Source: Alphaproteobacteria bacterium (lineage in GTDB: Bacteria; Pseudomonadota; Alphaproteobacteria; UBA2966). Taken from it: 33,060 bases of DNA. The DNA lies in NCBI GenBank assembly GCA_018654745.1, contig JABILA010000020.1:1-33060 (forward strand). The letters run 5' to 3'. The notes beneath the pieces are model-generated. The model saw nothing but the letters and a program-made list of their open reading frames with translations, was not told the origin of the DNA and ran no database searches. The translations under genes and the position numbers were made by a program. Within the stretch, counting starts at the first letter, position 1. Each line of letters begins with the position of its first letter. This document shows, piece after piece, positions 23,867 through 32,916 of the stretch.

Positions 23867-25288
23867 TCAAGCTGTGACGGTCTTTAAATCCAGATAGTCT
23901 TCAAGACCATAGATGCCGTTTTCACGACCATTCCCCGACTGTTTCATGCCACCAAAGGGCGCATCATAATCAAGGGCAGCCCCATTGATCGATATTGTTC
24001 CGGCCCGCAACTTTCGTGCAACACGATCAGCACGTACTGGATCAGAGGTCTGTATGCAGGCACCTAGTCCATAATCTGTATCGTTCCCCAAACGAATAGC
24101 TTCGTCTTCAGTATCGAACGGCATCATGCAAAGGACGGGGCCAAATATTTCCTGTTTGTTGATCGTCATGTCGTTGTCGACATCGGCAAAAAGGGTCGGT
24201 TTGACATAATAGCCGACCTCCCTGTCATCAGCCCGACCAGTGCCACCAGCAAGAAGGTTGGCACCTTCGTCGATACCCTGCTGGATCAGACGTTGGATAT
24301 TATCGTATTGTCTTGCATTGACGACAGGACCGATATGATCGCCAGCCACTGACGGGTCACCGACTTTTGTGGCTTGTGCGATACGGGTCGCAATCTCCTT
24401 GGCCTGCTCATAAACTGATCGCTCGACTAGTAATCTAGTGGGTGCGTCACAGGTTTGTCCTGCGTTCGAAAAGCAAGCTTCAACACTCCAGGAAACCGCA
24501 GATACAAGATCGGCATCTGCGAACAGCAAATTCGGTGATTTTCCACCCAATTCCAGTGTCACACGCTTGACCGTATCTGCAGCGGTTTTAGCGACAGCAA
24601 TTCCTGCGCGTGTAGACCCGGTGAAAGACACCATGTCGACATCCGGGTGTGCCGCCAGTGCCGCCCCAGCCAACAGGCCTGAGCCGTTTATCAGACTAAA
24701 TGCACCTGCCGGAAATCCTGCTTCATCAATCATTTCGGCGAAGATCATGGCCGACAAAGGCGATTCTTCACTCGGCTTCAATATGCAGGTGCAACCCGCT
24801 GCCAATGCAGGCAAGACCTTTACAACAACCTGATTAACGGGCCAGTTCCAGGGCGTTATCAGTGCAGCAACACCTACCGGTTCATGAAGTACGCGGCTGC
24901 CGCCTCTGGGTGACAAAGTATCAAACTCAAATCCTGCCAACACTTCCATGATTACTTCTATGTGGCCGTCACCGCAGGGCGTTTGAACTTCTTCTGTAAA
25001 GCTCAGCGGCGATCCCATTTCTGTACACATGGCTTGCGTGATTTCCGGGGCACGTCGGCGATAAATTTCGAGCAGCCGGGAGAACCAGCCCAGGCGCTGT
25101 TCTACTGTTGTCGCCATATATTCAGGGAAAGCGCTTCTCGCGGCCTGGACAGCAAGCTCTACATCAGCCGTTCCTGCCATTGAAATCTTGGCCGCAGACC
25201 GTTCGGTTGCCGGGTTAATGACATCGAAAGTCTCTTGTTCGAGAGGGTTGACCCAGGAACCATTGATATAAAACTGACCGGTGTTCAT
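23867..25288 (-). CDS. Aldehyde dehydrogenase family protein (NAD(P)+-dependent)
   Basis: 473-residue aldehyde dehydrogenase oxidising an aldehyde to a carboxylic acid. Catalytic E246 lies in LELGGKSPN and the nucleophile C280 in NAGQTC; the cofactor-binding segments ITPWNWPVNQ (144-153) and FTGSTRAG (222-229) are present, and it ends with the usual GMKQSGNGRENG region. AGGAA lies 9 bp before the ATG. It is the first gene of a two-gene unit with the hydroxyacid dehydrogenase and is divergent from the vWA gene. Near methylated-amine genes a betaine-aldehyde or trimethylaminobutyraldehyde-like substrate is a reasonable guess, but many ALDHs look alike at this level. Confidence 0.95.
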   Translation of the reverse strand: MNTGQFYINGSWVNPLEQETFDVINPATERSAAKISMAGTADVELAVQAARSAFPEYMATTVEQRLGWFSRLLEIYRRRAPEITQAMCTEMGSPLSFTEEVQTPCGDGHIEVIMEVLAGFEFDTLSPRGGSRVLHEPVGVAALITPWNWPVNQVVVKVLPALAAGCTCILKPSEESPLSAMIFAEMIDEAGFPAGAFSLINGSGLLAGAALAAHPDVDMVSFTGSTRAGIAVAKTAADTVKRVTLELGGKSPNLLFADADLVSAVSWSVEACFSNAGQTCDAPTRLLVERSVYEQAKEIATRIAQATKVGDPSVAGDHIGPVVNARQYDNIQRLIQQGIDEGANLLAGGTGRADDREVGYYVKPTLFADVDNDMTINKQEIFGPVLCMMPFDTEDEAIRLGNDTDYGLGACIQTSDPVRADRVARKLRAGTISINGAALDYDAPFGGMKQSGNGRENGIYGLEDYLDLKTVTA

Positions 25289-25437
25289 TGGCGGATGTTC
25301 CTCAGGGAAGTTAAAATATTGCCGCAGACCTTAGAATGCTTTGAAGCCTCCATGCAATCCTCTCAGTCTTTCCAGACGTGCTCCCGGGCTACATAATTCC
25401 CTGTTGCCTGAGATCAAATGCTCTATCTTGATTGAGG

Positions 25438-26160
25438 ATGGAAACCAAATGGATGATGCAGGCAGTATTGTTGGCTGGCGCAACCGCGGCTTGCCTGTTT
25501 CCTGCTCGAGGATACGGCGCCGAGACCGTGACAGTTGAACTCGAACTTTTGCTCGCCGTCGATGTATCCTCAAGTGTTAGTTCCGAAGAATATGCCCTTC
25601 AGGTGCAAGGTCTGGCAAAAGCGCTGACTGATCCAACGGTATTGTCCGCCATACAAGGAACGGGCCGATTGGGTATCGCTGTGTCCGTTGCCCAATGGGC
25701 AAATGCTGCAAATCAGGTGATCGCCATCGATTGGATGAATATTTCCGGTTCCGACAGTGTTTTCCGACTTGCCCGGCAAATTCAACATATGCGGAGACAT
25801 TTTGTTGGCGGAGACACACGCATCGGTGATGCCATCAGGTTCGCGGCATCAGAATTAACGGGCAATTCAATTGAGTCACGGCGCATGGTGATTGATATCG
25901 CCGGGGACGGCGGTATCGAAAACATGGGGATCGCTGCAGCTGCCAGGGATGATGCAACGGATCAGGGCATAACGATCAACGGCCTTGCCATCGAAAACGA
26001 GATTAGCGAACTGGCGGGATTTTTCCGTGAGAATGTCATCGGCGGCGAAGATGCCTTTGTCATACGCACAACAAGTTATGCCCATTTCGCGGTAGCTATG
26101 CGACGTAAACTCTTTCGTGAAATAACCAACAGTCCTCTCGCTATGCTGCAAGATCGTTAG
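25438..26160 (+). CDS. DUF1194 (von Willebrand factor A-like) secreted protein
   Basis: 240-residue protein with a probable signal peptide (hydrophobic stretch ~8-22, cleavage near GYGA at 25-28), so it acts in the periplasm or outside. The rest is one vWA-like domain with a MIDAS motif DVSSS (D42, S44, S46) and a later GDTRIGDAI segment, which is characteristic of DUF1194. The role of DUF1194 is not known; vWA domains usually bind partners through a metal ion. The start is uncertain: GAGG directly abuts the ATG at 25438, an in-frame TTG lies at 25432, and ATGs at 25453 and 25456 would shorten the signal peptide. Divergent from the aldehyde dehydrogenase gene. No terminator is seen after it. 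Confidence 0.85.
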   Translation: METKWMMQAVLLAGATAACLFPARGYGAETVTVELELLLAVDVSSSVSSEEYALQVQGLAKALTDPTVLSAIQGTGRLGIAVSVAQWANAANQVIAIDWMNISGSDSVFRLARQIQHMRRHFVGGDTRIGDAIRFAASELTGNSIESRRMVIDIAGDGGIENMGIAAAARDDATDQGITINGLAIENEISELAGFFRENVIGGEDAFVIRTTSYAHFAVAMRRKLFREITNSPLAMLQDR

Positions 26161-26286
26161 AAACACTTTGGCGCGCTTTTGCTTTACCCAACCAATTGGC
26201 GACTGCTCGCAGGACATAATTCTTTTTTTGGTGCAATTCAGAAATGATCAAGTATCATATGCGTTGTAACAAATGCAGGTGACGAC

Positions 26287-26718
26287 ATGGAAAATTTGAT
26301 CAGTGTTGCGAAGGCATCAAAGCTGCTTGGAATGAAACGTTCTGAATTGAACGATCAATTGCGCGCCGCTGATATTCCAACGTTCGAAGGCAATGTCGAT
26401 TTTGAAGCTGTGCGCGCCATCGCACCTGCAATCAGTTTGTGCGAATCAGAAATTCTCGACAGGGTTCGCTATATCCGCGAAAACGGCCAGAAAACAGATC
26501 GCCACGAACTTGATGATCGCTCAAAGCAAGAGCTGGTGGCTGAAGTCAGCAAGCTGCGAACCGATTTAATGGTTGAGCAGCGAACTGCAGATCATTACGA
26601 ACGAATTCTTGTTGATCTGGCGCGCAGATTGGGGGAATTGCAGTCCTCGGAAAACGAAGAAACCAAAACGACTGCCTTTGGCCTGTGCGAATGGCTTCGT
26701 GAAAATATACGTGCCTGA
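26287..26718 (+). CDS. Small HTH/coiled-coil protein, unrecognised
   Basis: I do not recognise a named family. The 143 residues begin with a segment resembling an excisionase/MerR-like helix-turn-helix (ISVAKASKLLGMKRSELNDQL, about 5-25, followed by a short strand and VDFEAVRAIAP). A charged helical region follows that could form a coiled coil (about 80-115, SKQELVAEVSKLRTDL). AGGTG lies 6 bp before the ATG, which supports translation. It overlaps the next gene by about 20 bp, so the two are likely expressed and perhaps work together. A DNA-binding or adaptor role is possible; there are no catalytic motifs. It is probably not part of the amine cluster, as orientation and neighbours differ. 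Confidence 0.65.
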   Translation: MENLISVAKASKLLGMKRSELNDQLRAADIPTFEGNVDFEAVRAIAPAISLCESEILDRVRYIRENGQKTDRHELDDRSKQELVAEVSKLRTDLMVEQRTADHYERILVDLARRLGELQSSENEETKTTAFGLCEWLRENIRA

Positions 26719-27532
26719 ACCTGTGTCGGATATCCTGGTTGTTGACACTGTTACGAAGCTTGATAATTCTCATTCCGGAAAAGTACTGGTTGGTGCTTCT
26801 CACTGTGGCATCTATGCAGTTTATCTGGCCGCCAGCGCTGGTGTGCGGGCCCTGATACTGAATAATGCCGGAATCGGACTGGATCAGGCAGGTATTGGTG
26901 GCCTTGAATGGGCAGAGCAATACGGCCTGCCCGTTGCCGCAGTAGATCACAATAGCTGCCGTATCGCTGACGGCGAAGACGTCAATGCGAACGGTATTAT
27001 CAGCCACGTCAACAGGTTAGCGGCAGACCTTGACTGTAAGGCAGGCATGTCGGCAGCGGCGTGTGCTGAAAAAATGCTGGCAGCGCCGGAAATAAAACAA
27101 TTCCCGCCGTCCTATGGCGAAGCCCGGTTCACTATAGATCACACCGAAATAGATATCCCGATCATCGGCTGCGATTCAATTTCCTTGTTGTTACCCGAGG
27201 ATGCAGGCAGCTTTGCCGTAACCGCTTCTCATGGCGCACTGCTGGGTGGCAAGGAAGACGATGGTGCAGTTGGCATGGCCCTCGCCGGTGTCACCTTCAA
27301 TGACGCCGGCATCGGCAAGGAAAAAGCAGGCATTGCCCGGCTTGGCATACTGGATCGACGCAATATTCCGGCTGCTACTGTGGACACCATGACTGCCCGG
27401 ATTGGTGACGCAATGTCCAATTGGGACACAGGTGTGTTGTCACGTATTAATAACACTGCAAGGGATTTGGGGGTGCTGCCGGGTATCACGACAAAGGCAT
27501 TCGCCCAAATTGTCGGAAGCAATATTCAGTAA
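26699..27532 (+). CDS. Internally duplicated alpha/beta protein, unrecognised
   Basis: 277-residue protein of unknown function built from two related halves. Half 1 (about 28-92) and half 2 (about 172-238) share the order ASH, then NAGIGxxxAGI or DAGIGxxxAGI, then LPVAAVD or IPAATVD, then CRIADG or ARIGDA. Each has alternating hydrophobic strands and glycine turns, suggesting a two-lobed alpha/beta fold with an active or binding site around the paired Ser-His and AGIG motifs. No signal peptide or membrane segment is seen. The GTG at 26699, inside the end of the HTH gene, is the likely coupled start; GTG at 26711 is an alternative. It ends 4 bp before the convergent histidine-kinase gene. Confidence 0.7.
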   Translation: MKIYVPEPVSDILVVDTVTKLDNSHSGKVLVGASHCGIYAVYLAASAGVRALILNNAGIGLDQAGIGGLEWAEQYGLPVAAVDHNSCRIADGEDVNANGIISHVNRLAADLDCKAGMSAAACAEKMLAAPEIKQFPPSYGEARFTIDHTEIDIPIIGCDSISLLLPEDAGSFAVTASHGALLGGKEDDGAVGMALAGVTFNDAGIGKEKAGIARLGILDRRNIPAATVDTMTARIGDAMSNWDTGVLSRINNTARDLGVLPGITTKAFAQIVGSNIQ

Positions 27533-27536
27533 ACAA

Positions 27537-30500
27537 TCAGAACGCTTCTATTTCATTTGTAACGGCCAGCAATAAGGATGCGAGTTGAGGATAGCTGTCT
27601 TCGATGTCGGACCACTCCCCGGCCTTCCCCGCCTTTTCAAGATCAGCGCAGAGGTCAGCAAGATGTTCCGCACCAACAGATCGCGACGAAGATTTTAGCT
27701 TGTGAGCTGCTGCGCCCAGGGCAACGGCATCCCGGCCTTCGAATGCATCATCGATTTCAACGACCGTATCACGAGCTGGATCAACAAAATCCATGAGGAT
27801 TTCCTTGATCAACTCATCATCATCCCCAAAAGTATCCCGAAGAAACTTTGGCTCGACAGCTTTCGAACCAGTTTCGGAGGTGGATTCTGCAGGGCCCTCC
27901 TCTGCGGGAATATTGTTGTTCACGCCAGATTGTTGCGGTGTTGCTTTCACATCTGATTGAGCTATCGGGCTTTTGCCTTCTGGCATCCATTTGCGCAGCA
28001 TGGCTTTCAAATCGGCCATAGCCAGGGGTTTGGATAAATAGTCATCCATACCAGCGCCAATACAGCGCTCGGCCTCTCCTTCAAGGGCATTGGCCGTCAC
28101 TGCAATGATAGGCGCACGATCTTCCCTGTCTTCTTCGTCGGCGCGGATAGAGGCTGTCAGTTCAAAGCCATCCATATTCGGCATATGGCAGTCCGTCAGC
28201 AGCAAGGCATAATCCCGGTTTCGCCAAGCATCGAGCGCCAGTTTACCATCATCCTCGATCTCGCAAGTGTAGCCCAGTTTGGTCAATTGTCGGCCAATCA
28301 CTTGCTGGTTTGTCAGGTTATCTTCCGCAAGCAAAATAAGTGTGCCATTTGCGAGGGCGTCATCTATCGACAGTGCTATGGCATCTTCACCTGTGCCATC
28401 ATCAACGTCAGGTTTGACCAGTGGGCTGGCGCGCCCGGCAGCGACCGCCACAGCAGTAACAAGCTGGGCCTGCCGTAACGGGTTGCCATCCAGGGTCACG
28501 CAGTCTGGTCCTTCGATCCGGGCACTTCTGCGCTGTCCGCTAGACAATAATACAAATGTGATCCCTGCTGTTGCCAATTGTTCAGCGGCTGCCTTCTGGC
28601 GTTCGGTATTCAAATCGAAATCCAGGATGATGACATCGACGGTTTTGTTCTGTTGAATCAGATCCGCCATATAAGATTCAGCACTAGCTTCATCAACGAC
28701 GAATGAAACGTCTGCTTGCCAGTGGCTCAGATAACTGTTGATCGCCTCTTCAACTGGTTTGTTATTGGTCACAGCCAAAACCCGCAGACTGGACAGGTTC
28801 ACTTCCTCTTCATTTGTTCGTTGCACTTCAGTCGCTGCCATCGGCAGTTCAACACTAAAGGTCGATCCGGATCCGATAGCGCTTTCGACCCTGATTTCTC
28901 CACCCATTATTTCAGTCAGGTTTTTGACAATCGCCAGTCCCAGTCCGGTACCGCCGAAGCGCCTGGTTGTAGAGCTTTCCGCTTGAGAGAAGGCACCAAA
29001 CAGTTTGCTTTGTCCTTCTTCAGAAATGCCAATGCCCTTGTCGATAACTGAAATGCGCAACCTCGGCTCACCGCTGGCATCTGTCACCGCTTCTGCCCGG
29101 ACCACAACGTCACCTTCTTCGGAAAACTTCACTGCATTGCCAGTAAGATTAAAGACGATTTGCCTGATACGTACTGGATCGCCCAGAACCGAAACCGGTA
29201 TGTCGGGGTCAACGTGCGTGATGATGCGAACACCTTTTTGGCTCGCGTTGGGAGACATCGTTGCCGCTGCGCCTTCAACAACGTCAACGACTGAGAAAGG
29301 AACATTTTCGACGTTCAGCTTGCCAGCTTCAATCTTGGAGAAATCCAGAATGTCATTAATGATCGTGAGCAAGGCGTTCCCTGAATCACGCACAGTGTTC
29401 AGCATCGTGCGTTGCTCTTCATCCAGACTTGTGTGTGCCAGCAAATCGGTCATCCCGACGATGCCGTTCATGGGCGTCCGGATTTCGTGGCTCATTGAAG
29501 CCAGAAACTCCGCCTTCGCCTGGGCACCGGCTTCTGCCTCAAACCTGGCTTTTTTCAGTTCGTCTTCAGCCTCTTTTCGTTCCGTAATATTTTCCTTGAT
29601 ACCAACAAAATTTGTAATTTCGCCCGTCTCATTCCGAAGTGCAGAGAGTAATATGTTCTCCCAATACAGCTCTCCGTTTTTCCTCTTGTTTTCAAGTTCA
29701 CCCTGCCAAACTCGTCCAGACTTGATTGTCTGCCAAAGGTCTTCCAATACTTCGGCATCGAGTATCCCAGGCTCCAGTACGCGAAAAGGTTTCCCAATGA
29801 CATCCTCTGCTTCATAACCGCTCAACACAGTAAATGCCGGATTAATATATTCAATATTTCCGTCTGGATCGGTAATCACCATTGCAGCGGAGCTTTGCTC
29901 TACGGCACCGGACAATTTGCTGATCTGTTCTTCGGCCCGTTTCTTCGTCGTCACATCCCGGTACGTTGTAACAATACCTCCACCAGGTACCGGTTTACCT
30001 CGGACTTCGATAACAGTTCCATCCGGTTTTATGCGCTCAAAATGATGTGCTTCAAACTTGCGAGCAAGTTCCATTCGTTTCTCGACCTGCTCCTCAACAT
30101 CACCGGGCCCGTACTCGCCCTGCTGGGCGTTGTATCTAAAGCCGTCTTCCAATCTGGCCCCTGGCAACAACAGGCTTTTGGGAACATTTTGCATTTCCGC
30201 GACTTGTCCGTTGGCCAAAACAATTGTCAGGTCAGCATCATACATCGTGATGCCCTGATCAATATTCTCCAGCGTGAGATCAAGTGTTTCTTTTTCCTGA
30301 GCCAGTGCGTCTTCTGTTTTTTTCCGCTCGGTGATGTCCGAATACGTTCGTACCATGCCGCCTGATGGCAACGGTGTACTTCGAATTTCAAGGGTCGGAC
30401 CGTCCGGTACGGATAGTTCGAAATTCTCCAATTCATTACGATATGCAAGCTTCATACGACTGGCCACCAGTTCGTCCACGTCACCCGGGCCGTAAAGACC

Positions 30501-31598
30501 ACGCTGCGCGACATTCCGAAACAGGCTCTCGAGTGTCAGAACACTTCGGTCCATATCAGTTGGGAAATTCATCATTTCGAAAAACTTGTCATTTGAGGCG
30601 ACAAGGACAAAATTCTCATCAAACATGGAAATTCCCTGGTCCATGTTTTCCATTGCCATCGTGCTGACCTGTTGCTCACGAATCAGGTCTTCCGTTGCTC
30701 TGGCGACGCGACGTGAAATGACTTGATGTTGCTGAAGCAATAGTCCCACAATCAAGGAAATGGCGAGTACCCCGGCAATCCCCCCATACAGAATGAAGTC
30801 AGCCAAACTCTCGGATGGGCCCCCAAGATATCGATTATCAAAGTGCCAGACGATAGATAAATCTGCACCGGCACTTACAGTCCTGGTCGTGACCGAGAAC
30901 AGGGACTTGTGGGCTTCGGGTTTGCCTCTGAAAGTCAGAGTGGGATGAAGCCCACCCTGTTTGGGGAAACGCCCGCCTATTTCAAGGGCCAATCCTTCAG
31001 GTACATGCAGATCAAACAAACCCTTGATCAGTGCATCAAAGTTTACCAGTCCAACGACGATCCCCTCGCCGCTTCTGTCGTATGTTGCGAGAGCAACTGG
31101 TGAAACCATTGATTTCGTTTCCGTATCGACAACGGGTTCACCAATTATGTATTCACCCTTACGGACCGTAGCGAGCTCCAGAATATCACGGGTAGCCTGG
31201 TCTGGATGGCCTGACAATCCGTCGATAAAAACGCCGACAAAATCAGATGCATATTCAATTTTCCAGGTCTTTGGGTCGGATTTCTCAACCGGACGATAGA
31301 GCGCCATAGCATCGAGAAAAAATGCCGTTGCACGAGATTCCATGCCTTCATAGGCATTGAGAAATTCAGTTTCGGTTACGTTAAATGAGTTTTCGACAAC
31401 TGCAGCAACACCCGAGAGAGGTGCATAGCTTTCCTCCATCCAGCCCAGAAGCGTACCAGAGAGCCACTGTGCTGATTGATTTGCCGCAACTTTCCAGTTG
31501 CGCTGCGCCTCGTCCCGAAATATTTCACTGACCAGCCAGTTTCCCCATAGCCCAGCCAGTGCGGCGAGAAGCAACAATATCTGGCGAATTCCAATCAT
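27537..31598 (-). CDS. Hybrid sensor histidine kinase with CHASE-like, three PAS, receiver and Hpt domains
   Basis: Inner-membrane phosphorelay kinase of 1353 residues. In order: membrane helix 4-24, a periplasmic CHASE-like sensor (~60-255), membrane helix ~266-288, two near-duplicate PAS domains (~312-428 and ~440-553), a third PAS with a PAC segment (~560-675), the dimerisation domain with phospho-His H704 in [11 protein letters not shown], a HATPase domain (N-box [10 protein letters not shown] boxes DKGIGI and GGTGLGLAI), a degenerate receiver (~938-1055), an intact receiver with D1136, and an Hpt domain with H1299 in AHKLKSS. The relay should end on a separate response regulator, which is not in the window. 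It starts 42 bp after the TorT-like gene, its probable sensory partner. The ribosome site before the ATG is weak. Confidence 0.96.
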   Translation of the reverse strand: MIGIRQILLLLAALAGLWGNWLVSEIFRDEAQRNWKVAANQSAQWLSGTLLGWMEESYAPLSGVAAVVENSFNVTETEFLNAYEGMESRATAFFLDAMALYRPVEKSDPKTWKIEYASDFVGVFIDGLSGHPDQATRDILELATVRKGEYIIGEPVVDTETKSMVSPVALATYDRSGEGIVVGLVNFDALIKGLFDLHVPEGLALEIGGRFPKQGGLHPTLTFRGKPEAHKSLFSVTTRTVSAGADLSIVWHFDNRYLGGPSESLADFILYGGIAGVLAISLIVGLLLQQHQVISRRVARATEDLIREQQVSTMAMENMDQGISMFDENFVLVASNDKFFEMMNFPTDMDRSVLTLESLFRNVAQRGLYGPGDVDELVASRMKLAYRNELENFELSVPDGPTLEIRSTPLPSGGMVRTYSDITERKKTEDALAQEKETLDLTLENIDQGITMYDADLTIVLANGQVAEMQNVPKSLLLPGARLEDGFRYNAQQGEYGPGDVEEQVEKRMELARKFEAHHFERIKPDGTVIEVRGKPVPGGGIVTTYRDVTTKKRAEEQISKLSGAVEQSSAAMVITDPDGNIEYINPAFTVLSGYEAEDVIGKPFRVLEPGILDAEVLEDLWQTIKSGRVWQGELENKRKNGELYWENILLSALRNETGEITNFVGIKENITERKEAEDELKKARFEAEAGAQAKAEFLASMSHEIRTPMNGIVGMTDLLAHTSLDEEQRTMLNTVRDSGNALLTIINDILDFSKIEAGKLNVENVPFSVVDVVEGAAATMSPNASQKGVRIITHVDPDIPVSVLGDPVRIRQIVFNLTGNAVKFSEEGDVVVRAEAVTDASGEPRLRISVIDKGIGISEEGQSKLFGAFSQAESSTTRRFGGTGLGLAIVKNLTEIMGGEIRVESAIGSGSTFSVELPMAATEVQRTNEEEVNLSSLRVLAVTNNKPVEEAINSYLSHWQADVSFVVDEASAESYMADLIQQNKTVDVIILDFDLNTERQKAAAEQLATAGITFVLLSSGQRRSARIEGPDCVTLDGNPLRQAQLVTAVAVAAGRASPLVKPDVDDGTGEDAIALSIDDALANGTLILLAEDNLTNQQVIGRQLTKLGYTCEIEDDGKLALDAWRNRDYALLLTDCHMPNMDGFELTASIRADEEDREDRAPIIAVTANALEGEAERCIGAGMDDYLSKPLAMADLKAMLRKWMPEGKSPIAQSDVKATPQQSGVNNNIPAEEGPAESTSETGSKAVEPKFLRDTFGDDDELIKEILMDFVDPARDTVVEIDDAFEGRDAVALGAAAHKLKSSSRSVGAEHLADLCADLEKAGKAGEWSDIEDSYPQLASLLLAVTNEIEAF

Positions 31599-31640
31599 TG
31601 GTCGGATACCGGATCGTTGGAATTCACGCCAGCCCCCGGA

Positions 31641-32759
31641 CTACCAGTTGTTGACACTGAAGATTGGTCTGAAACCGCGAGGCGGGAGGCTGGTGGTCGC
31701 ATCAAATTTCCGAATGTTGTTGCTGTCGACGACAATAACTCTGGGACCAACGTGCTTCAGGAATGGTTTATTCTCCAATACTCTGACCGCCAAATCAACT
31801 GACATGCGGGCCTGGACTGCCTGGAGGTCAGTCGGCGCAGCAATAACGTTGCCTCGTCGAATTCCCCGATGAACACCAGGACCGTAATAGTAAGCAAAAA
31901 CACGAACCTTTTTATCCAGACCGCGACGGCGGAGTATTTCGATCGCTGCCTCTGCTGTGACAGTCGTTCCAGCTATGACGTCAAGATCAGGATGTGCATC
32001 CAGGGCCTTACGGATCAGACTTCCCTGTGTCGCCCGACCTGTATCACCTTTGGCAGATACGGTAATTTCAATTGATGAATCTTTGAGTGCGGCCCGAAAA
32101 CCGGTATCCCCCTGAGCAACCCACGTGGCACCATCGGGTCCCGGGAACCATGCAACCTTTACAGTTTTCCCTGGGTTTATTTCCAGTTTTCGAATGTAAC
32201 TGCCAATCGCAAATCCCGGGTCAAAAAAATTGACACCTGCCTTCGCCGACATTTTCGTCGACGACATACCATTGATCATGTCGATCACGGGCTTGCCCAT
32301 CCCGACATATTTTTCGACCAGATCATTGACGCCGTCGGCACTGATGCTGCTGACCAGCAATGCGTCAGCACCACTTGACATACAATCGACAATTTGTTTG
32401 CGCTGGTTGGCAAGGTGATCATAGCCACCAGCCTCAACCAATCGCAGACCAACGCCAAGACGCTTGGCCTCGTCAATCAGCCCAAAATTTACAGCCCCCC
32501 AGTAAGGGTCTTTGAGATGGGGAATAGACACGCATAATCGCCATTGCCGCGAAGCCTTTTCCAGGGCCACATATTTTGACTTGCGGCGCTTCAGCTCAGT
32601 ATTGAAGGGCGGGTCCCATACGTCTACTTCAACCGGATACCATATATCCCTGGCCAAAGGCGACGATTGACCGGATCCGTAAACCACCAGAAAAGTTGAC
32701 AGGACAAGCGTAGCAGTAATGCCGCATCTTAGGAATTGACGTAGAAATATTGTATCCAT
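31641..32759 (-). CDS. TorT-like periplasmic substrate-binding sensor protein
   Basis: Periplasmic binding protein of the LacI-like fold closely resembling TorT, which in enterobacteria binds trimethylamine N-oxide and presents it to the kinase TorS. The 372 residues start with a signal peptide (hydrophobic ~11-28). TorT landmarks that I remember are present: LKDPYWGAVNFG, LVEAGGYDHLANQ, AGTTVTAEAA, GIRRGNVIAAPTDLQ and LPPRGFRPIF. The ATG at 32759 is chosen because GAGGGG lies just upstream; an ATG at 32774 lacks a good site. It is followed by the large hybrid kinase, as torT accompanies torS, although gene order and kinase architecture differ from E. coli. TMAO or another methylated amine is the best guess for the ligand; not proven. 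Confidence 0.9.
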   Translation of the reverse strand: MDTIFLRQFLRCGITATLVLSTFLVVYGSGQSSPLARDIWYPVEVDVWDPPFNTELKRRKSKYVALEKASRQWRLCVSIPHLKDPYWGAVNFGLIDEAKRLGVGLRLVEAGGYDHLANQRKQIVDCMSSGADALLVSSISADGVNDLVEKYVGMGKPVIDMINGMSSTKMSAKAGVNFFDPGFAIGSYIRKLEINPGKTVKVAWFPGPDGATWVAQGDTGFRAALKDSSIEITVSAKGDTGRATQGSLIRKALDAHPDLDVIAGTTVTAEAAIEILRRRGLDKKVRVFAYYYGPGVHRGIRRGNVIAAPTDLQAVQARMSVDLAVRVLENKPFLKHVGPRVIVVDSNNIRKFDATTSLPPRGFRPIFSVNNW

Positions 32760-32916
32760 GGGCCCCTCACGCATAAAACAAGTCCGGTTATTTCAAACTA
32801 TGCTGTTTCACCTTCATGGCAACTGGCCATTCGAAAGTTGATTAAGAACCAGTTAGTTAAACATCTTTTCGATCCAGGATGTAAGCCATGTAGACCAGGC
32901 TTGGTAGAATTCCGCT

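Noticed and set aside
29005..29817. 270-codon + strand frame opposite the histidine kinase
   Set aside because: Low-complexity Ser/Thr-rich translation antisense to the HisKA/HATPase region; a shadow frame.
32775..32916. TorR-type boxes upstream of the TorT-like gene
   Set aside because: A weak partial match (GCTGTTTCAC) near 32810 is single and poorly matched; not enough to call.
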